From NCBI RefSeq assembly GCF_000005505.3, contig NC_016132.3:20140501-20204500 (forward strand): a DNA stretch of 64,000 nt, in the 5' to 3' direction. Under the pieces are notes generated by a model. That model saw nothing but the letters and a program-made list of their open reading frames with translations. It had not been told where the DNA came from and made no database searches. Of this stretch, positions 11,304 to 22,210 are shown in pieces (within the stretch, counting starts at the first letter, position 1; the number at the start of each line of letters is the position of its first letter). The stretch is from Brachypodium distachyon (lineage: Eukaryota > Streptophyta > Magnoliopsida > Poales > Poaceae). The translations under genes were made by a program, and so were the position numbers.

Positions 11304-11400
11304 TCCCTCCGTCCCATAATATGAGTCACGCACGCTATATCCTCAATTTGATTTTAAATATGTATGTTTTTAAAATATATCATTAAATTTGTAATCGAAT
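11304..11400. mobile_element. Stowaway-like MITE end
   Basis: A typical left terminus, ctccctccgtcccataatat, follows ta at 11302-11303. No matching right terminus was found downstream, so the element is truncated or decayed. Confidence 0.5.
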
Positions 11401-11689
11401 TTTTTTCTAATGATATAATCATTTAATTATTTAATTTATATTTAGTTAGCTAAATTAACCATCGTCTACGAACGCGTGCGTGCTCGACGGAGCATAGTGG
11501 CATGTGCATGTGCATGCGCGCGCGCGCGTGTGTTTCGTGTGTGTGTGAGAGACAGAGAGACTGTGACAGTAGCTAGCTGCTGCTCGTACGTATCTGTTGC
11601 TTCGTCCCGGAAACACGCCATGGCAAACCAAAGCAGTGCACACACACGCCCTTCGATTTGGCACTAAAAATCAGAAACTGACACAATGC

Positions 11690-12030
11690 GTCTTGCATCC
11701 TTTTAGTTCCGATTTAAACTAGAAAAATTATAGTTGCAACCTCATGGTATTAGGAAAATAGCTGCAATTATTCTAAAGTTTAAAAAATTATAATTAAAAC
11801 TTTCATACAAATGGGAAAATTATAGTTTGCAATCATCGTGTAATTAAAAAAATTACAAAATTACAGTGCAACCTCATTGGGGGGAAATCACAGTTGCAAC
11901 ATCCAACTCGAAAAATTAGAGTCCAAACAACTGAAAAATTACAGTTGCAACATCCGCCCAACTCGAAAAATTAAAGTTGCAAGTTGCGACTCACGTGCAA
12001 TTATAGTCTAAAAGAATTAGGACACAAGAA
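11690..12030. repeat. degenerate short repeat, AT-rich
   Basis: The phrase aaaaattacagttgcaac recurs in varied form about eight times (for example near 11727, 11890, 11935 and 11965). It reads as an old, drifted tandem array lying just left of the Tat insertion. Confidence 0.55.
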
Positions 12031-12168
12031 AATAAATAAATGTGAAAGTTAACTAGTGTTGCTATTTTACGTTAATGCAAAAATATAAATTTTGTGCAAT
12101 ATTAATTTAGCATTTAACGTACTCTCCTAACTAGAGTTGCATATGAAAAAAGAAGACAAAATAGAAGG

Positions 12169-12213
12169 TGTTGTTGTTCTAGAAAACAACAAGAGTACGG
12201 GGTGCCAAAGCAC
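12169..12213 (-). repeat. 45-bp remnant of the 3' LTR
   Basis: Bases 12169-12213 match 17684-17728 of the complete LTR with only a few changes; from 12214 on the two diverge at once. Everything else of the 3' LTR and the spacer after pol has been deleted. Confidence 0.8.
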
Positions 12214-12340
12214 TTACAAGCCTTAAATAGACGTGGCCTTGTTGGCGCTTACGATCCCTCGAAGTTTCGCAGGGAAGTGGCCGGTTGGGCGCTGATAGTC
12301 TTCCTTCGGGAGTGGCGAGGGTCGTCCTTGAGATTCCTCC

Positions 12341-13684
12341 TTAGGCGTAGAAGCGCCGAAGTTTGTCGCCGTTCCAGGCATGGACGAGGTTTTTTCCTTC
12401 CATGTTCTCGAGGTGGTATGCACCGTTGCCCAACACCGCGGCGATGCGGTATGGTCATTCCCATTTAGGGTCAAGTTTGCGCTGGAGTTTTGGGTCGACG
12501 TTCTTTTTCAGCACGAGGTCTCCTTGGGAGAAAGCTCGTTCCCGCACCCTCGTGTTGTAGAAGCGTGCGGCGCTCTGCTCGTAGACGGCGTGCCTCATGA
12601 GGGCTTTGTCATGAGCTTCTTCCACAAGATCGACGGCCGTCTTGTGATGCTCTTCATTTTCGATGAAGGCGAGTGGAGTAGCTTCTTGGAGTCTTTCGAC
12701 CCGAGGTGAGCGGAACTCTACCTCGACGGAAAGAACTGCTTCGGCGCCATACACCAAAGAGAATGGTGTTCGGCCCGTGGAACGGCTTACGGAGGTGCGT
12801 AGGCCCCAAACCATGCTGGCGAGTTCGTCCCCCCATGCTCCTCTTGCCTTGCTGGATGTGTGTTCTACCCTTCGGCGGAGTCCTTGGAGGATTAGTCCAT
12901 TGGCTCTCTCGCATGCGCCGCTGCTCTTGGGGTAGGCCACGGACGCGAAGTGCAGCTTGATCTCAAGGCATTCGCAGAATTTAATGAATTCCGCACAATC
13001 GAACTGTTTGCCGTTATCCACGGTTAGTTCTCGTGGGACGCCATATCGACATATGATGTTTTCCCCGAAAAAATTCTGGATGGCCTGTGACGTGATCTTG
13101 CCGAGTGGCGTAGCTTCTATCCATTTGGAGAAGTAATCAATCGTCACCACGAGGTACTTTCAGCCCACGATGCATGCGGGGACAGGCCCGAGAAGGTCCA
13201 TTCCCCAGCGTGCAAATGGCCAAGTTATTGGAATATTCTTCAGGGTCGTCACCGGCGCGTGAATGGACTTAGCCATTTTTTGGCAAGCTTCGCATCTTTG
13301 CAATATCGTGATTGCGTCTTGCACCATGGTGGGCCAATAAAATCCTTGTCGTAAAGCCTTCGCCGCGGTGGCTCTTGGCGCGAGATGATGGCCGCACACT
13401 CCGGAGTGGATCTTCTGGATGAGCTCAGCCCCCTTGTTGGGGGTTATGCACTTGAGTAGCGTGGCTGCCCCCTTCTTGTAAAGGATGCCATCGAGGAGGA
13501 CGTACATCTTTGCTTCTGCAAGCAAAGTTTTGGCGCTCGGGCCTTCTGCCTCCTTGTCCACCTCTCCTTTCAGGGCACGGATAATTGGCGTCATCCAAGA
13601 GGGTGGATTGTCGATGACCATGCTGGCCTTCGAAGCTTCGTCAGAGTCATCGGCTTCTTCTCCTATGGAAGGGGCGCGGATCAC
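12341..13684 (-). pseudogene. Tat element integrase region
   Basis: Read from 13684 leftward it has the zinc-binding N-terminus (HSGVCGHHLAPR, then CEACQKMAK) and the core domain (VTIDYFSKWIEATPLGKITS, DNGKQFD and the later SSGACERANG), with the D, D and E expected of an integrase. The chain ends with HAWNGDKLRRFYA and a stop at 12341-12343. It is interrupted by stops at 13160-13162 and 12455-12457, the second just after DPKWE. No chromodomain follows, as is usual in Tat elements. Confidence 0.85.
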
Positions 13685-14182
13685 CTAGAAGAATGCGCCG
13701 GGTGGCAAAGGTTCCTTGGAACCAGCTGTTCGGGCCAATCTGTCGGCGAGGTGGTTTTCTCCTCGTGGGATGCGTCGCGCCTCCATGCCCAGGAAGTGCC
13801 GTTCCATCTTGCGAACTTCTTCAATATACTTCTTCATCTTTTCATCAAGGCATTGATATGACTTGTTCATTTGGTTTATCACCAGCTGGGAGTCACCTTG
13901 GATGAGAAGGCGTCGAACACCCATGGCCTTAGCCAACCGGAGTCTGAGTAGGAGCGCTTCATACTCCGCCATGTTGTTGGTTGCGTTGAAGTCGAGGTGG
14001 GCGACGTACTCCAAGATTTTTTCTTCGGGGCTGACGAGTATGACACCAGCCCCGGCACCGTTGAGGCGCTTGGAGCCGTCAAACCTCATTATCCAGTGTG
14101 GCGCGGGGGGCTCGGCCTTGGGCGGCGTCTCTTCGGGCGAGGCTTGTGGCGCATGCCATTCGGCCACGAAGTCGGCGAGGAC
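13685..14182 (-). pseudogene. Tat element archaeal-like RNase H domain
   Basis: This part of pol encodes HWIMRFDGSKRLNGAGAGVI, then NNMAEYEALLLRLRLA and LIQGDSQLVINQM, giving the D, E and D pattern of RNase H type 1 in the form found as an extra domain in Tat retrotransposons. It is bounded by in-frame stops at 14183-14185 (TAG, upstream side) and 13685-13687 (TAG, downstream side). Confidence 0.85.
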
Positions 14183-15325
14183 CTAGGATTTTATAGCCGT
14201 TTTCGCGGTAAGCTCCAGCGAGAAGGGAGCCAGTTCCGTTACCCATTTGGCGATTCTCCCGGTGGCTTCCTTGTTGCCGAAGACTTCTTTGAGGGGGAAC
14301 GTCGTCGGCACCATGATGGTGTGGCCCATGAAGTAATGACGGAGCTTTCGAGAGGCCATGAGGAGGGCGTACGCAATCTTCTCGATCTGCACGTATCGAC
14401 CTTTTGCTCCTCCCAAAGCTTCGCTCACGTAATACACCGGGCGTTGCGACCCATCTTCTTCCTTCACGAGGGCTGCACTCACGGCGACTGGAGTCGCGGC
14501 GAGGTACAGGAGCAAAGGCTCTCCCTGCTTCGGGCTTGTGAGGAGTGGAGGAGTCGACAAATAGGTCTTGAGTTCCTCGAACGCCCTTTGAACTTCGTCG
14601 GTCCACTCAAAGTTGTCGAGGCTCTTTAGGACTTTGAAAAAAGGAAGACCCTTCTCGGCTGATCGGGCGACGAATCAACCTAATGCCGCCATCCTTCCTG
14701 CTAGGCGCTGCACATCTTTGGCGGAGTGAGGGGGCTCCATCTCCAGGATGGCCCGGATTTTTTCCGGGTTGGCCTCGATTCCCCGTTGGGAGACGAGGAA
14801 ACCCAAGAGCTTTCCTCCTCGGACTACGAATGCGCCCTTCTCGGGATTGAGCTTCACACCGTATTTGCGGAGGTTGTTGAAGGTTTCCTGCAGGTCTTCG
14901 GGATGGGTACTCGCCGCTTGACTTTTGATGATGACGTCATCAACATAGACTTCGGCGTTTCTCCCCAATTGCTCTTTGAGGATAAGGCTGACGAGGCGTT
15001 GGAAAGTCGCACCGGCGTTCCTCAACCCAAAAGGCATTCTGCGATAGCAGAAGGTGCCAACGGGAGTGATGAAGCTGGTCTTCTCCTCGTCTTCCTTCGC
15101 CGTGGAGTCGACTAGCTGGTCGATTCGCGGGAAAGGGTAGTCGTCCTTGGGGCATGCCTTGTTCAGGTCGGCGAAGTCGACACACATTCGCCATTTGCCG
15201 TTGGCTTTCTTCACCAAGACCGGATTGGCCAACCACTCGGGGTGCCAAACTTCTCGGATGAGTCCGGCCTCGGAGAGCTTTGCAATTTCTTGCTTGATGA
15301 CCTCGCTTCGCTCCGTGGAGAGTTT
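14183..15325 (-). pseudogene. Tat element reverse transcriptase and first RNase H
   Basis: From 15325 leftward: KKANGKWRMCVDFADLNKAC, PRIDQLVDSTA, MPFGLRNAGATFQRL and the catalytic YVDD in YVDDVIIKS mark the RT palm. After a TGA at 14675-14677 the normal retroviral-type RNase H follows (LLLYLAATPVAVSAAL, YFMGHTIMV), ending in a TAG at 14183-14185. The motifs are nearly complete, so decay is mostly single-base stops. Confidence 0.88.
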
Positions 15326-16156
15326 TCAAAGTTTCTGCTTCACGGGCGCCTTGTCGGGCCTTACAACGAGTCGATGCTCCATGACATCACGCGAGACTCC
15401 TCCCATGTCGGAGGGGGACCAAGCGAAGAGGTCGGAGTTCTCCCGGAACAGGTCGATGAGCTTCTTCTCGAGTTCGATCGAGAGGTCGGCTCTGATCTTC
15501 ACGATGCGCGTGGCGTCGTTGTCAGAGACGCGTATCTCCTTAAGCTCTCCCTTGGGAAGAGGCTTATGGTTGTAGCGTTCCGGGTGATCGGGCTTGGACT
15601 CCCCTGCTCCCGAGAGCATGTGGATACTTCTGGACGCTTCCCCCTTCTCGGCGCACTTGGTCTCGTGGCGATATAGCGTCTTCCTATCGGAGGATTGTTC
15701 GCCACGGACCGTGATCACACCTTTTGGGCCCGGGATCTTCATGCATAGGAAGTTGTGGTGGACGGCAGCGCAGAGGCGGTTCAGGGTCGTCCTGCCAAGG
15801 ATGGCGTTGAAGAAGGCCTCCATGTCCACCACGTCGAAGCGCACGAGCTCGGTTCGATGATTAGTGGCGTCTCCGAAGGTCGTGAGGAGCTCAATTTGGC
15901 CGAGCAGCTGGATGGACTTGCCTGGGACGAAACCGGTTAGGGGGTAAAGCGACGGTTGCAAGGAACCGTTCTTGTATCCTCCTTGCGGCTCCATCAGCTT
16001 CTTTAGCGTGCTCAGGTACAAGATGTCGACGGAGCTTCCGCCGTCCACGAGTATTTTCTTGAGCTCGCAATTCGAGACGATGGCCGTCGCGAAGAGGGCG
16101 TCGTCGTGTGGGAAGCGTATCCCCTTAGTCTTCTTCGGTGAAGGAAATGGGTACAC
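15326..16156 (-). pseudogene. Tat element protease region
   Basis: The frame encodes FPHDDALFATAIVSNCELKK followed by ILVDGGSSVDILYL. DGGSS takes the place of the usual DTG/DSG active site, as in other Tat elements. A TGA at 15326-15328 separates it from RT; the residue there was probably arginine (CGA to TGA). It is joined to gag only through a frame change near 16130. Confidence 0.82.
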
Positions 16157-17640
16157 TCACCCACTTGGGTGGTGGTGTCAGAGTGAAGGTTCCGACGACG
16201 TTGACTTCGCGCGCATACTCCTCGCGCTGTCTCTTTGACCCTCGGCCTATGGCGGAGCCCCCGAGTATCACCCCGACATGGTGAGCGGGTTCTTGAAACG
16301 GGAGGTTCTCTTTCTTGGGCGCAGGGTCGGCAAGGATGACGTTGGCGGGGCGCGGGGCCTCGGGCGCCTTCTCGTCCTTGCGTCGGGCCTGCATTCGTGC
16401 TTGGAACTCTTCACGGGCCGCGATGAGGGTATTGCACTCTTCGGTGCTGTGGCTCGCCGAGTTGGGGATGAGGCATCTTCCGGCGCTTACCTCGGCGAGG
16501 CGAGGAGGCTTCTTGGGCTGCCAAGTCTTTTGGGACGAGTTTTGCCCTTCGACGGCGAAGATCTTTCGAGCTTGGTCGCCGGGCGCCTTCTTCCCCCGCC
16601 TCCTCTTCCGCCTGGAGGGTGGTGTGGACGCCTGGGGCTGATCCGACGAGGGCTCCACCTGCCGCTCGCATGGCGGTGGAGTAGACGTCCAGGAATTGAA
16701 GAGGGTTGGATTCTCCGTCGTATGGCTGTATCGGCGGCGGCTTGAACCTTGGCGGGAAAGCCGCATCTTGGATTTCCCGCGTGAGCGGGTTACAAGATGG
16801 TCGGCCCTTCCGGTTTTTCCGGCGACGCGATCCTCCTTCGTCGGGGTCGCTTTCGTTTCTAGAGGGGTCACTCGGAGAGGGATCTCGGCGTCTTCTTGGG
16901 GGGTCGGAGCGTTGGCGAGGATTTCTTTCACCGCCGGCGAGGGCTCCGGACTCCGCCACCTACTCGTTTCCGTGTACACTGGGATCTCGATCTCCGTGGG
17001 GCGCGTCTTGAGGCGGAGCTTGGTTGCCACCTTGTTCGGCCCCGGCGGGGGGAACAAGGGGCGCTTGCTGAGTGCTCGCAAAGCGAGGATGGTTCGGAGC
17101 GTGTGCGACTTGGAGAGAGCCATGCGGCGGAAGCCCCCAATACAGATGGTACCAAGGAGCTCCATTGGCGATTGCGACGAGTGCTAATGGAGGTAGTCCT
17201 GGGTTGGAGGGGTCGTAAGCCGGGGCTCCTTGGTTTTCCGGCGCGGATCCTCCTGAGGCCATATTGTTTCCTCTTGTAGGTTCCGAGGGCAAGGTGACCA
17301 CCGGTCGCAGGGGAGGTGGCGCGAAGCCCACTGAACGAGGCATACCAAGTTCCGTGTCCCTTGCGTGGGCGGTAACCACAAGTAGCTCGCCGATCCTTGC
17401 CACCACGTCGGTGCGGGTCGAAGGACCGCCCACGATGGTTCCGAGTGCTTCGGCTCCTTCGGGGACGGCCGGGAGCGGGGGTGCGGCCTCCGTCGTGGCG
17501 CCCATGCTTGCGGCGGCGTCCGGATTGGTGAGAATTTCTCCTTCCTTGGGAGCCCCCGAGGTGCTTGCTTTCTTTGTTTGTAACCGTGTAGATTTCGTGG
17601 CAAGTTGGGCACCCGATGAAGTAGGCTTCGTCGGTGCCAT
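16125..17640 (-). pseudogene. Tat element gag, internally deleted
   Basis: The likely gag start is ATG at 17640 (MAPTKPTSSGAQ), close behind the primer site. The frame stops at 16960 and the homologous reading continues in other frames, so at least one frameshift is present. The capsid start (LTREIQDAAFPPRFKPPP, LQFLDVYSTAMRAAGG) is followed almost at once by basic linker and a zinc-knuckle-like end (ASHSTEECNTL), so most of the capsid domain seems to be missing. That makes the element non-autonomous even without its stops. Confidence 0.7.
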
Positions 17641-17683
17641 CGAATCTTCAATTGCGGCGAGGGTTCCACACGGTCGGCGCCAC

Positions 17684-18503
17684 TGTTGTTGTTCTAGAAA
17701 ACAACAGGAGTATGGGGTGGCAATGCACGACGGCACAAATGCAAGAATAGTATGTAGGGGGTGTACGCCGGCCTAATAGCGAAGGTCGCCGTACACTTGG
17801 ACAAGTTGACACGTCGATATTTTTTGAATAGGTTCGGTCGACCCTACGGGTACGACTTAGTCCTATGTGAGGAGAGACTTCGAGGGGGTCGTTAGCCAAG
17901 CGCTTGGGCCGAACTCGTCTTCCCAAGTCACCTATAGCGAGAGATCTCTAGGGGCCACCTCGGACCTAGGCCGAACTCGTCTTCCCAGGTAGCGAAGTTG
18001 GGATACCCTCGAGACTCTAACCCGATCCCTCTACTTCGAGTCGAGGTCGTACTAGATGGCCCGGAACCTCGAAACTAGGCTTCTCAAGTCGCGTCCCCGA
18101 GGTCGAGTCGAGACTAGGCTCGACCCAAGCACTCGAGAGCGGGCTCCTTGAGTTGCTCTAGCCCTCTCCCCTTTTATCTTATTCCAATGGAGAGTGAATG
18201 ATACATTGCCCCCATGAGGGGTATTTATAGCCTAGGGGTCCATGACAAAAGACCATGGTACCCTTGAGGGAGAGGGAAAGTGAGGGTAAGGTGGTAACTT
18301 TGCTTCTAGAGCTTTCTTGACCCTTACTCTAGTTCCTTTGACCATGACATGGGGGGCTTGACCCTTTGACTCATTTGACCGGCACTTAGTCGGCATGGCT
18401 AGGCCTTGTTGACGATTTGACCGGTCTCCGAGATATGTTGACTTGGTCGTTGCCGCGTAAGATCGCTGCCCGACCCATGCAAGGATTTTATTATATTACA
18501 ACA
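17684..18503 (-). repeat. 5' LTR of the right Tat element (820 bp)
   Basis: In element orientation it starts TGTTGTAATATAATAAAATC and ends AACAACAACA, with a TATA-like ctataaatac in the middle (about 18222-18231 read on the minus strand). It matches the 4264-5181 LTR along most of its length. Confidence 0.85.
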
Positions 18504-18944
18504 GAAGTTACGATGAAAGAAAAAATAAAACAAAAAACCATGCAAAAGAAGAAAAAAAAACAGATAAAAAGACCAAGTAGTACTCACAACCTCTGCTAAT
18601 GCCTTGCCATGCTGAACCACCGAGCCAACCAAGCAAACTTAAGAGTTCAGCTGTTTCTTTAATTAGTAAGGTTGTATGTATTCGCACGAATCTTGACGCC
18701 TAGCAAATCCGTATTTGAAAGCATCATCGAACTTCGCTCGCGCACAACCCACACGATTGCAGGAGGAAGACTCTCTACAGAGTCGTGTATACATTTATTT
18801 TATTTTATGATGATATAGTAAAAGTAGATTGATTTAATATAGGGAACACATGGACGGAGTAAATTTGCGATCGCACAGAACCTCCATAGGATAAAGTTTT
18901 CACTCCTACACAACTAAGTTGTCAATTGCCATTCATGGGTTGCA
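18504..18944. other. intergenic with MITE debris
   Basis: No gene. The piece near 18790-18862, ending in acatggacggagtaa, looks like the worn right end of a Stowaway-type element. Confidence 0.35.
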
Positions 18945-19422
18945 GCGCCCTCCAGGGAATGCAAAAACTAAATATTGATGCATCGATCTTTCCTTGAGGG
19001 TCTGGTAGAAGGCTCTACGGGGGCCATAATCTGGGAACTAACGGCGCTTTTGCGGGAGCTTCAAATAGTTTGATACTAGTGGTTTATGACGCTAATATGG
19101 CTGACGCCCTGGCTTTGCAACGGGGTATTTTGTTTGCATAGAGTGTGGGATGCTGTAATATGCTTATACACTCTGACAGTAGCGAGGTGGTGCATGAGAT
19201 GACCAGTGGTGATTGCCCTCGTCGCCAGCAGCGGCAATCTATATTGATTGCATGGAGACCCTAAAGGGATTTGGGAAAGTCATCATCGAGCATTGTCCAA
19301 GAGAAGCAAATGCAGTTGCTCGTGAGCTAGATAGAATCGCGAGAATTGATCAACCGAATGTTTGATTGGATAATCCTCATAGTTTTATTTTACATTTACT
19401 CATTGATGATGTGACTATGGTC
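18945..19422 (+). pseudogene. RNase H-like (RVT_3 type) domain relic
   Basis: The + strand encodes pieces of the RNase H-like domain common in grass LINE-derived and domesticated genes: PPGNA, LNIDAS, then CCNMLIHSDSSEVVHEMTSG, then GKVIIEHCPREANAVAREL and LDNPHSFILHLLIDDV. The catalytic-type Asp positions (NIDAS, HSDSSE) survive. The pieces need at least one frame change (near 19255) and contain stops, including TGA for the expected Trp near 19363, so the copy is dead. Confidence 0.75.
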
Positions 19423-20005
19423 TAATTGGTAATAAAGCTAGCCATGATGGCATTTCCTAAAATAGTTGTCAATGCCATTTACGGAAATAAATGTCAGTTA
19501 CACAAGGCAAGTGGCACTTAGCTTACTCAAGTCAAATGGCCACATTACACGTGGAGAATTTTCCTTTTGCCCCCCGGCTTATGGCTACATTAGGGAGAAG
19601 GTTATGTTTTTGCCACGCTGGTTTGACAGTGATGTTCGGCATCAACGCGCTCCAATAGGTACCTTAGGGCTATTTGTAACCGTACGACCGAAAAATGATA
19701 CCTATTGTTGCAATTAGCAAAAGTTTGATCTGATCTCGAACCCAAGCTACAAATGTGATAGCTTTCTGTAATTTACTCTTACACGTGACTCAATCGCACG
19801 CAGACTATTTCTGATCGGACTGTTAGCAGAGTGTTCATTCCAAGAGATGAAAAAGTAAAAGTTCGCTTTTTATCCGTTTAATATAGTATGACATCAGCTA
19901 AAGAAAACACGGTTCGGCGAGAGGGAGATAGGCGAGGACGGGTTGATGACAAGACGAGGGGTGACGGAACAGAAGGATGGCTGGATGGGAGGACAAACGC
20001 GTATA
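19423..20005. other. intergenic, no supported gene
   Basis: A single 83-codon frame at 19466-19717 has no recognised motif. Nothing else is seen before the target duplication of the Mutator-like element. Confidence 0.35.
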
Positions 20006-20015
20006 GCGGGCTGTA

Positions 20016-20860
20016 GAGGTAAATACACCCGCGGCCCCACTATTATGGCCGCGGTGTCACTTTAGTCCCTAATCTATGAAACTGGACACGTAAGTCCTAC
20101 ATATGCCTTGTTCCTTCCATGACCGCAAAAGAACCCCCCATGATTAATTTCAACACAGAACAACTCCTCTTCATCCCCTAGTACTAAAGAAAGATGAATT
20201 TTGTAGCTACAAGATGGGGCATTGCAGATTGTAATTCCTAATAACAGCATCCATCAAAATCCTAAATTCCAAATTTGAGCATTCACATAAAGAGGATCCA
20301 CCATCACAAAGAAGAGATCACGACACCAGAGCCATGACATCGAACAGCAACAACATTGGGGGAGAGGGATTAGGAGAAGAAAAGATTAGGTTTCTGACCG
20401 TAACGAGGGGCGGGATCTCCAGGACGGCGGCGTGCAGGGGCCATCTCGACCAGCGTCTCCCCGCCGGCTGCCTTCACTGTCTCCCTGCCGGCTTCCTTCA
20501 CCGTCTCCCCGCCGCCGGTCGCCACCGAGAGTCGCCACTTGGTCGCCTTTAAATCACCGTCGGGAGAAAGGGGAGAAGGAGAGGAACGGACCGACCGGGA
20601 ACAAATGAAGAAGATGCCAACATTAGGGGGTTTTGTGCAAAAATCCCAACTGCCCGCGGCGGCAAAACTCCCGCCAAAGCCCCCTTTGCCGACATGGCCG
20701 CGGTCAACGTGCCACGTAGGCCGGTCAGAACCGCCGAGCGAGTTTAGGACCTCGCGTGAACAGCTTATAATAAAATTAGGACTTACGTGTCCAGTTTCAT
20801 ATATTAGAGACTAAAGTGACACCGCGGCCATAATAGTAGGACCGCCGGTGTATTTACATC
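20016..20860. mobile_element. Mutator-like (MULE) non-autonomous element
   Basis: The element is 845 bp, with terminal inverted repeats of about 87 bp (20016-20102 and 20774-20860) that differ at roughly one base in ten. They begin gaggtaaatacacccgcgg and, on the other strand, gatgtaaatacaccggcgg. It is flanked by an exact 10-bp duplication, gcgggctgta, at 20006-20015 and 20861-20870. Long TIRs with a 9-10 bp duplication are the hallmark of Mutator-type elements. The interior has short open frames and a three-fold repeat rich in cgtctccccgccgg (about 20450-20520) but no transposase; a captured host fragment is possible but not recognised. Confidence 0.88.
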
Positions 20861-20870
20861 GCGGGCTGTA

Positions 20871-21460
20871 TCAAGTGTGATGGAAAAGAATAAAGGCCGA
20901 GACTTTGCTATTCTGAGAAGCCAGGCTTCTGCCCATTTGAGAGCCCACCCAAACTGGGCCGTTTACAGCCAGTTCTGTTCAGGCCAGCGGTATACCGCTC
21001 ATTACGGACAGGGCAATACCGCGCCTTGGCGTCAATCCTGATGAACAAAGCCCATTTACAACTGGGACTACTGGACCAGAGGCTTGAATGTTGCAAGAAG
21101 CGAAAACCAATCCCGCACCGTCCTCCTGCCGGCGTAACACGCGGAACATCTGGAGTTCTGGACAAAGCACGAAACTGGCACTAAAATACTGCTAACCTGT
21201 TACCTCTATCCCTTCACGAGAGGCCGAGACCACGACACGACTCGAGCCGACTCCACGTACCCCAGCACCGCCGGGACACGCGTCCAACGGATTCCCCCCG
21301 CCGCGTGCCACCCTCGTCCCATTATTAAGCACGATCAGCTCGCTAGCTCCCCATACGTCAAGCCATCTCACACCTCACACAACACCGCCTAGAACAACCG
21401 AAACCATTCATCCGTCCTTCTCAGTAACCGTCGTTTCAAGCAAGCAGAAGAGGCGATCAG
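20871..21460 (+). promoter_or_regulatory. upstream region of the PEBP gene
   Basis: No gene is seen. The sequence is the promoter and 5' UTR of the gene starting at 21461. A weak TATA-like cattattaagc lies near 21318-21328. Confidence 0.35.
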
Positions 21461-22049
21461 ATGGCGCAGGAGAGCCTGAGGCTGGTGTCGCCGGCGATCT
21501 CGGCGCACGAGGGGCGGCTGCCGCGGCAGTACACGCTGGAGGGGCAGGGGGCGAAGAAGGACATGTCCCCGCCGCTGGAGTGGTACGGCGTGCCCGACGG
21601 CACGCGCTCGCTGGCGCTGGTGGTGCAGGACATCGACGCCGACCCGGTCCTGCCGTGGACGCACTGGGTGGTCGCCAACATCACCCCCGACACCAAGGGT
21701 TTGCCCGAGGGCTTCTCCGGCGCCGGGGGCAACGCCCGCGGCGATGACGCCGTCCAGGAAGGGATCAACGACTGGAAGCAGCTCGGGTGGCGCGGGCCCG
21801 TCCCGGACTCAGAAGGGCACCGCATCCGGTTCAAGATCTACGCCCTCGACGACGTGCTCAGCCTCGGGAACAAGGTAATTAAGTGCATCATGCACCGGTT
21901 AATTCGTTGCTGGAGACGTTTTTAGCATGCGTGCGCGGTAGTTTTTCTGAACATCGTGCTTGTTGCAGGTGACCGTGGACAAGGTGATGTTGGCCATCGA
22001 GGGGCACGTGCTGGCGGAAGCCGACCTCACGGCCGTGTTCTCTGGATAA
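21461..22049 (+). CDS. PEBP family protein, YbhB/YbcL type
   Basis: Two exons, 21461-21874 and 21969-22049, joined across a 94-bp intron (gtaattaag to ttgcag), give 164 residues; exon lengths 414 and 81 both keep phase. The protein has the phosphatidylethanolamine-binding fold signature: SPPLEWYGVP near residue 43, LVVQDIDAD near 55, HWVVANI near 69, then GWRGPVPDSEGHRIRFKIYA. The form is that of the bacterial YbhB/YbcL group (Raf-kinase-inhibitor-like), a plant branch separate from FT/TFL1 flowering regulators; its ligand and role in plants are not established. It has no signal peptide or membrane segment, so it is probably cytosolic. It is convergent with the ammonium transporter gene. I chose the first ATG after an open 5' leader. 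Confidence 0.88.
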
Positions 22050-22204
22050 GTGTTCGACGATCAGCTTGTGGATTTTGACACCGTCCGCGCGTGTGTCTGA
22101 CCTGTTTGTTACTTCACCCTCGTCGTCCTGTGTATTGCGTGTGCCTTGTTCAGTAGTGTGCCTTGTGTACGTAAGGCGACGGCCGGTCTTGTAATTTTTT
22201 ATCC

Positions 22205-22210
22205 AATAAA
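22205..22210 (+). terminator. poly(A) signal AATAAA
   Basis: A canonical AATAAA lies 156 bp after the stop codon of the PEBP gene, in AT-rich sequence, and is the best candidate for its 3' end signal. Confidence 0.55.

Larger units (their letters stand above)
12169..18503 (-). mobile_element. Tat-lineage Ty3/gypsy LTR element, defective
   Basis: On the minus strand the element runs 5' LTR (18503-17684), a primer binding site resembling the 3' end of tRNA-Asp (tggcgccg, starting at about 17682), gag, protease, RT, RNase H, archaeal-like RNase H and integrase, then only 45 bp of 3' LTR (12213-12169). The flanks are gaagg (12164-12168) and gaagt (18504-18508), a plausible 5-bp target duplication with one change. 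The second, archaeal-like RNase H and lack of a chromodomain place it in the Tat clade. Stops, frameshifts and a gag deletion show it is dead. It is the same family as the fragment ending at 5181, which has just the parts missing here. Confidence 0.88.
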
